Positions 8,910 through 11,290 of a stretch of DNA of 11,290 nt are shown piece after piece. The DNA comes from Xanthobacteraceae bacterium (GTDB lineage Bacteria; Pseudomonadota; Alphaproteobacteria; Rhizobiales; Xanthobacteraceae). Where the stretch lies: positions 1 to 11,290 of the forward strand of contig JASHRY010000077.1 in NCBI GenBank assembly GCA_030037105.1, read 5' to 3'. A model generated the notes under the pieces. It was not told the origin of the DNA. It saw nothing but the letters and a program-made list of their open reading frames with translations, and did no database searches. Made by a program: the position numbers and the translations under genes. Position 1 is the first letter of the stretch. The number at the start of each line of letters is the position of its first letter.

Positions 8910-9878
8910 TTACCCCGGTGATCCGGGCAGCGACTCGACGGCATTGCCGGTGAACAGGACCGGCCCGGTTGGCACGCCGCTTGGCGAACCGCCTGCAGGT
9001 TCGAGCGATATGACGTAGCGCGCGTTACGCAGCGTGTTGACGTCGTAATTCGCCGGAAGCGCCCACTGCGTAAATTCGCCGTCGCCGACGACTCCCAGCG
9101 AACGCGGGCGCGGGGACTCACTTGATATCAGCCACAACTCATAGCTTCGGCCCGCTTCCGGCCTAGCCGATACCGCGCGTACGATCAGCTTCCGATTCTG
9201 CATGTCGAGCGTGAGCAAGAACGCCGGCGCTATCGGCTCCTGCTGCAGCACGGCGACCAGACGGCCTTGCGGCTCGCCCGCCGCTTGGGCCGGCGTTCCC
9301 GCTACCATTTTCGCGGCCGACGGCCGCAATGGCGATGGAATACGATCGGGGGCCGCCTGCCAGACCGCGATGTAGATTGCGAACAGTGCGGCGAGCACGC
9401 CTGCACTCAACGCTACGCGCCGCCAATGCGTGACGCGGCGCGCCAGATAGATAACATCGGCGCTGCGCTCGATTGGTTTGGTCTCCGGATGCGGGGGTAG
9501 AGGCTCGCTTGCCAGATCGGCTGGTGCGGTTGCGGGTGCGACCGTTTCCGGTTCGATATCCGCGGATGGAGAGAGACTCGCCTCCAGCGCGGCGGCCGGC
9601 GGCATCGCCGGTTGAGGCTCCTCGATTCGTGGCGGCAACTCGACTTCGCCTGCGCTGGCGAGGCCGACCTTCGACTTGATCTTGTCCCAGACTTCCGGCG
9701 GCGGTTCGATCGCTTCGACCATGACGTTGAGCTCGCCGAGCCGGCGTTCCCACTGGCGCACAGCCGCCGCGAATTCGCGGTCGGCCGACAGCAACGCCTC
9801 GGCCTGGCCGCGCTCCTCGGCGGAGAGCGTCCCCAACACGTATTCGGCAGCAAGCGCGTCCTGATTATCGTCGTACAT
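8910..9878 (-). CDS. RskA-type membrane anti-sigma factor
   Basis: A 322-residue anti-sigma factor predicted to hold the upstream ECF sigma factor inactive at the inner membrane. Residues 1-72 form the anti-sigma N-domain (MYDDNQDALAAEYVLGTLSA ... REFAAAVRQWERRLGEL ... PPPEVWDKI), followed by a Pro/Glu/Ala-rich linker (about 75-138), one membrane segment (about 154-174) and a periplasmic RskA-like C-domain (about 205-320; note RSYELWLI, SLGVVGDGEF, ARYVISLEPAGGSPSGVPTGPVLF). The zinc-binding HxxxCxxC motif of ZAS anti-sigma factors is absent, so redox sensing through zinc is unlikely; RskA-type proteins are released by proteolysis. It starts 40 bp after the sigma gene on the same strand, so the two are almost certainly cotranscribed. 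The start has GGGA about 7 bases ahead. Confidence 0.93.
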   Translation of the reverse strand: MYDDNQDALAAEYVLGTLSAEERGQAEALLSADREFAAAVRQWERRLGELNVMVEAIEPPPEVWDKIKSKVGLASAGEVELPPRIEEPQPAMPPAAALEASLSPSADIEPETVAPATAPADLASEPLPPHPETKPIERSADVIYLARRVTHWRRVALSAGVLAALFAIYIAVWQAAPDRIPSPLRPSAAKMVAGTPAQAAGEPQGRLVAVLQQEPIAPAFLLTLDMQNRKLIVRAVSARPEAGRSYELWLISSESPRPRSLGVVGDGEFTQWALPANYDVNTLRNARYVISLEPAGGSPSGVPTGPVLFTGNAVESLPGSPG

Positions 9879-9904
9879 GATTATCCCGCACGTCCTCTCA
9901 CATT

Positions 9905-9936
9905 ACAGGCCCATACATTCACAGTCCCATACATTC
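9905..9936 (-). repeat. 16-bp tandem duplication across the sigma stop codon
   Basis: Two head-to-tail 16-bp units (9921-9936, then 9905-9920 reading on the minus strand) differ at one base: GAATGTATGGGACTGT and GAATGTATGGGCCTGT. The sigma stop TGA spans the junction. Without the first unit the second would encode the same ending (Glu-Cys-Met-Gly-Leu) and a TAA, so the duplication is neutral to the protein while lengthening the gap to the anti-sigma start. Confidence 0.8.
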
Positions 9937-10464
9937 CCGGATCTCCAGGAGGCTGCGACGCAACCAAGTCTTGATTGTGTTCAGGGGAATGTCGAGCTTC
10001 TTGGCCAACTGATCGCGACTCCAGCCGCTGTAATAGGCGAGCAGGAGTATGCGCTGCTTTTCCGGGTCGAGCTTGCCGAGGCAGGAGAGAAGTCGCTTGA
10101 GCTCCTCGGTCATCTCGCGGCGGGCAAGTGGTGCGGGCGTTTCGACGGCGACATTGAGCGCTTCGGGCCTCTCTTCGATCGATACTTCGCCCTTCTTGCG
10201 CACGATATCGATGGCCCGGTTGCGCGCTATCGCCACCATCCAGGTGATGGGGCTGCCAAGGGTCGGGTCGAAAGTGCCCGCCGTTTTCCAGATCTTGACA
10301 TAGGTTTCCTCCATGACGTCCTCGGCCAATTCCGCCCGACCGAGAATACGAAGAAGCACCCCGTAAAGTTTCGCGCGGGTGGCTTGATAGAGCCGCTCGA
10401 ACCCGGCCTCATCGCCTCTGGTGACGGCTGCGAGCAGCCAGACGAATTCCGCCTGCGTCAACAT
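9919..10464 (-). CDS. ECF (group 4) RNA polymerase sigma factor, SigK/RpoE-like
   Basis: A 181-residue ECF sigma factor with the expected two domains. Sigma2 spans about 21-91: region 2.2 AEDVMEETYVKIWK (47-60) for core binding, and the 2.3/2.4 region SPITWMVAIARNRAIDIVRKK for -10 recognition. Sigma4 spans about 125-178: LDPEKQRILLLAYYSGWSRDQLAKKLDIPLNTIKTWLRRSLLEIRECM, a helix-turn-helix for the -35 box. The linker (92-122) is short and there is no region 3. The linked RskA-type anti-sigma factor suggests release by an envelope signal. The ATG at 10464 is the plausible start, with an AGGG-rich stretch upstream; an ATG at 10484 opens only an 8-codon frame. A GATAAT (10508-10503) may be part of a promoter, but no -35 match is convincing. 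The genes it switches on are unknown. Confidence 0.95.
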   Translation of the reverse strand: MLTQAEFVWLLAAVTRGDEAGFERLYQATRAKLYGVLLRILGRAELAEDVMEETYVKIWKTAGTFDPTLGSPITWMVAIARNRAIDIVRKKGEVSIEERPEALNVAVETPAPLARREMTEELKRLLSCLGKLDPEKQRILLLAYYSGWSRDQLAKKLDIPLNTIKTWLRRSLLEIRECMGL

Positions 10465-10550
10465 CGACTGCCCTGACCCTTCATCCCCTTGCCCGGGATT
10501 TGATTATCGCCACGGAAGGGGGCGTTCGTCGAGAGCGAACCGAAGGGTTT

Positions 10551-10661
10551 CGTCATTCCCGGGCCGGGAGCGCAGCGCGGAACCCGGATTCCATAACTAC
10601 GAGATCGGTGTATGTCCCACCGTCGGTGCCATGGATTCCGGGCTCGCCCCGGAGATTGCCG
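10551..10661. repeat. Imperfect palindromic intergenic repeat element
   Basis: The left arm (10551-10593) begins CGTCATTCCCGGGC and ends AACCCGGATTCCAT; the right arm (10631-10661) begins ATGGATTCCGGGCTC and ends GAGATTGCCG. The arms are near-complementary at both ends (CCCGGATTCCAT against CCCGGAATCCAT) and flank a loop of about 37 bases. This composition, including the CGTCATTCCCGGG start, resembles dispersed palindromic repeats common between genes in Bradyrhizobiaceae. It carries no coding frame and lies between the sigma gene start and the fliJ stop. Whether it occurs elsewhere in the genome cannot be seen here. Confidence 0.55.
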
Positions 10662-10722
10662 TCGGGCCGGCTGAAGGCCGGACGCGTTGGCGGCGCCGCG
10701 GAATGGCGGAAGAGCTTGGAGC

Positions 10723-11142
10723 CTACGCCGGCGCGCTGCCGCGCACGCGCATCAGCGCGATGGCATCGAGTTCGGTTTGCTCGGCGGCGTCTTCCGCCCC
10801 GCGCTCGCGCATCTGGTCGCGCTCGTCGAGCAATTCGACCTTCTTGAGGTCGTCGAAGGCGTCACCGAGCGCCAATTTCGCATCCTCGAGCTGAACACGC
10901 AGCTCATCGACCGAGCGTTTGAGGTTCTCGCGACGGGTGATTGCCGCCTTGGCATAGGTCGGATAGGCAAAATGCGCGGGGTCGTGAATACCGGCGCGGT
11001 CCTGCTCAACCCGGATTTCGCGTTCCAAGTCTGCCGCCATACGTTCGAATTCGGCGATCATGGCCTCGATTTGTGCGACCTTGCGCCGCTTCTCGTCGAC
11101 CTGAAACTTCTTCAGGCGAATGAGCGTCTCACGGGACTTCAT
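10723..11142 (-). CDS. fliJ: Flagellar export protein FliJ
   Basis: A 139-residue protein with long alpha-helical coiled coils, as expected for FliJ, the soluble stalk-like subunit of the flagellar type III export ATPase complex (FliH-FliI-FliJ), which contacts FlhA and helps unfold export substrates. The N-terminus MKSRETLIRLKKFQVDEKRR and the region ITRRENLKRSVDELRVQLEDAKLALGDAFDDLKKVELLDERDQMRERG are typical of the Rhizobiales form, including the conserved KKVELLDERDQ stretch. HDPAHFAYPTYAKA forms a turn between helices. The ATG at 11142 has AGGA 5 bases ahead. In many Alphaproteobacteria fliJ directly follows fliI; here 114 non-coding bases separate it from the unidentified upstream frame. 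It is transcribed in the same direction as the sigma/anti-sigma pair but separated from it by the palindromic element. Confidence 0.93.
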   Translation of the reverse strand: MKSRETLIRLKKFQVDEKRRKVAQIEAMIAEFERMAADLEREIRVEQDRAGIHDPAHFAYPTYAKAAITRRENLKRSVDELRVQLEDAKLALGDAFDDLKKVELLDERDQMRERGAEDAAEQTELDAIALMRVRGSAPA

Positions 11143-11189
11143 CGATTCCTACTCCCCGAAGCCGCGGCATCTTGGCGCCGCTCCGCCCC

Positions 11190-11216
11190 TTCCCCGCACG
11201 CCGGGAAGTCGGGGAA
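11190..11216. repeat. GC-rich inverted repeat upstream of fliJ
   Basis: TTCCCCG (11190-11196) and CGGGGAA (11210-11216) are 7-bp perfect arms around 13 bases that contain a smaller CCGG core. No T-run follows on either strand, so a rho-independent terminator is unlikely. It lies between the upstream stop codon and fliJ and may be a processing or regulatory hairpin. Confidence 0.4.
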
Positions 11217-11256
11217 AGAAACGCGGCGCTCAGATTGCAATTGTGCCATGATAACG

Positions 11257-11290
11257 TTAGCGTTCGGTTTCCGAGATGGTCACGATTTCT
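11257..11290 (-). CDS. Possible 3' end of an unidentified upstream gene
   Basis: Reading leftwards from the window edge, one minus-strand frame gives EIVTISETER followed by TAA (11259-11257). The gene context (upstream of fliJ, same strand) makes a flagellar gene such as fliI a natural guess, but this 10-residue tail is not diagnostic and does not match anything I recognise for FliI. It could also be a chance open stretch. Listed so the edge is not read as empty. Confidence 0.2.
   Translation of the reverse strand, partial: EIVTISETER

Noticed and set aside
10458..10484. Eight-codon upstream frame overlapping the sigma factor start
   Set aside because: Its ATG has no spaced ribosome binding site (the GGGG abuts the ATG). 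A translational-coupling role is possible but unsupported.

Overview
The window comes from a GC-rich alphaproteobacterium, most likely of the order Hyphomicrobiales (Bradyrhizobium/Rhodopseudomonas/Pseudolabrys-like). The evidence is a 16S rRNA 5' third with alphaproteobacterial signatures, a TTGACA-N17-CTATAT rRNA promoter, a Rhizobiales-type FliJ, a HlyU-family protein, and proteins whose overall look is familiar from that group. The genus is an inference and is not proved by the sequence alone.

Layout: (1) 1-516, minus strand: the first third of a 16S rRNA gene, cut by the window edge. (2) 517-1375: no protein gene. It holds the structured rRNA leader (a chain of short perfect hairpins), the rRNA promoter at 927-955, and an upstream stretch with several inverted repeats. 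(3) 1376-3376, plus: a membrane-anchored M23 zinc endopeptidase with a LysM-like segment, followed at 3503-3880 by a small PH-domain-like protein. (4) 3852-6446, minus: clpB, whose 3' end overlaps the PH-like gene tail to tail. (5) 6447-6837: a divergent control region, then a PilZ-domain gene (6838-7230, plus) that converges on a HlyU-family gene (7240-7521, minus). (6) 7653-7946, plus: a DUF1330 protein. 8083-8472, minus: a secreted PEBP (YbhB/YbcL) protein. 8658-8849, plus: a 63-residue single-pass membrane protein. (7) 8910-10464, minus: an ECF sigma factor and its RskA-type membrane anti-sigma factor, with a 16-bp tandem duplication across the sigma stop codon. (8) 10465-10722: a palindromic intergenic element. 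10723-11142, minus: fliJ, preceded by a hairpin and the last codons of an unidentified gene at the window edge.

The genes look like a mixture of core functions rather than one system: ribosome synthesis, cell-wall remodelling, protein disaggregation, c-di-GMP sensing, an envelope-linked sigma/anti-sigma switch and flagellar export. Several face each other with almost no spacing. I see no mobile element, CRISPR array, phage gene or toxin-antitoxin pair, and no strong evidence of an undescribed system. The more interesting signals are regulatory: operator-like inverted repeats upstream of the M23 gene and of clpB, the duplicated stop-codon segment in the sigma/anti-sigma operon, a hairpin against the ribosome binding site of the small membrane protein, and the dispersed-repeat-like palindrome between the sigma gene and fliJ.
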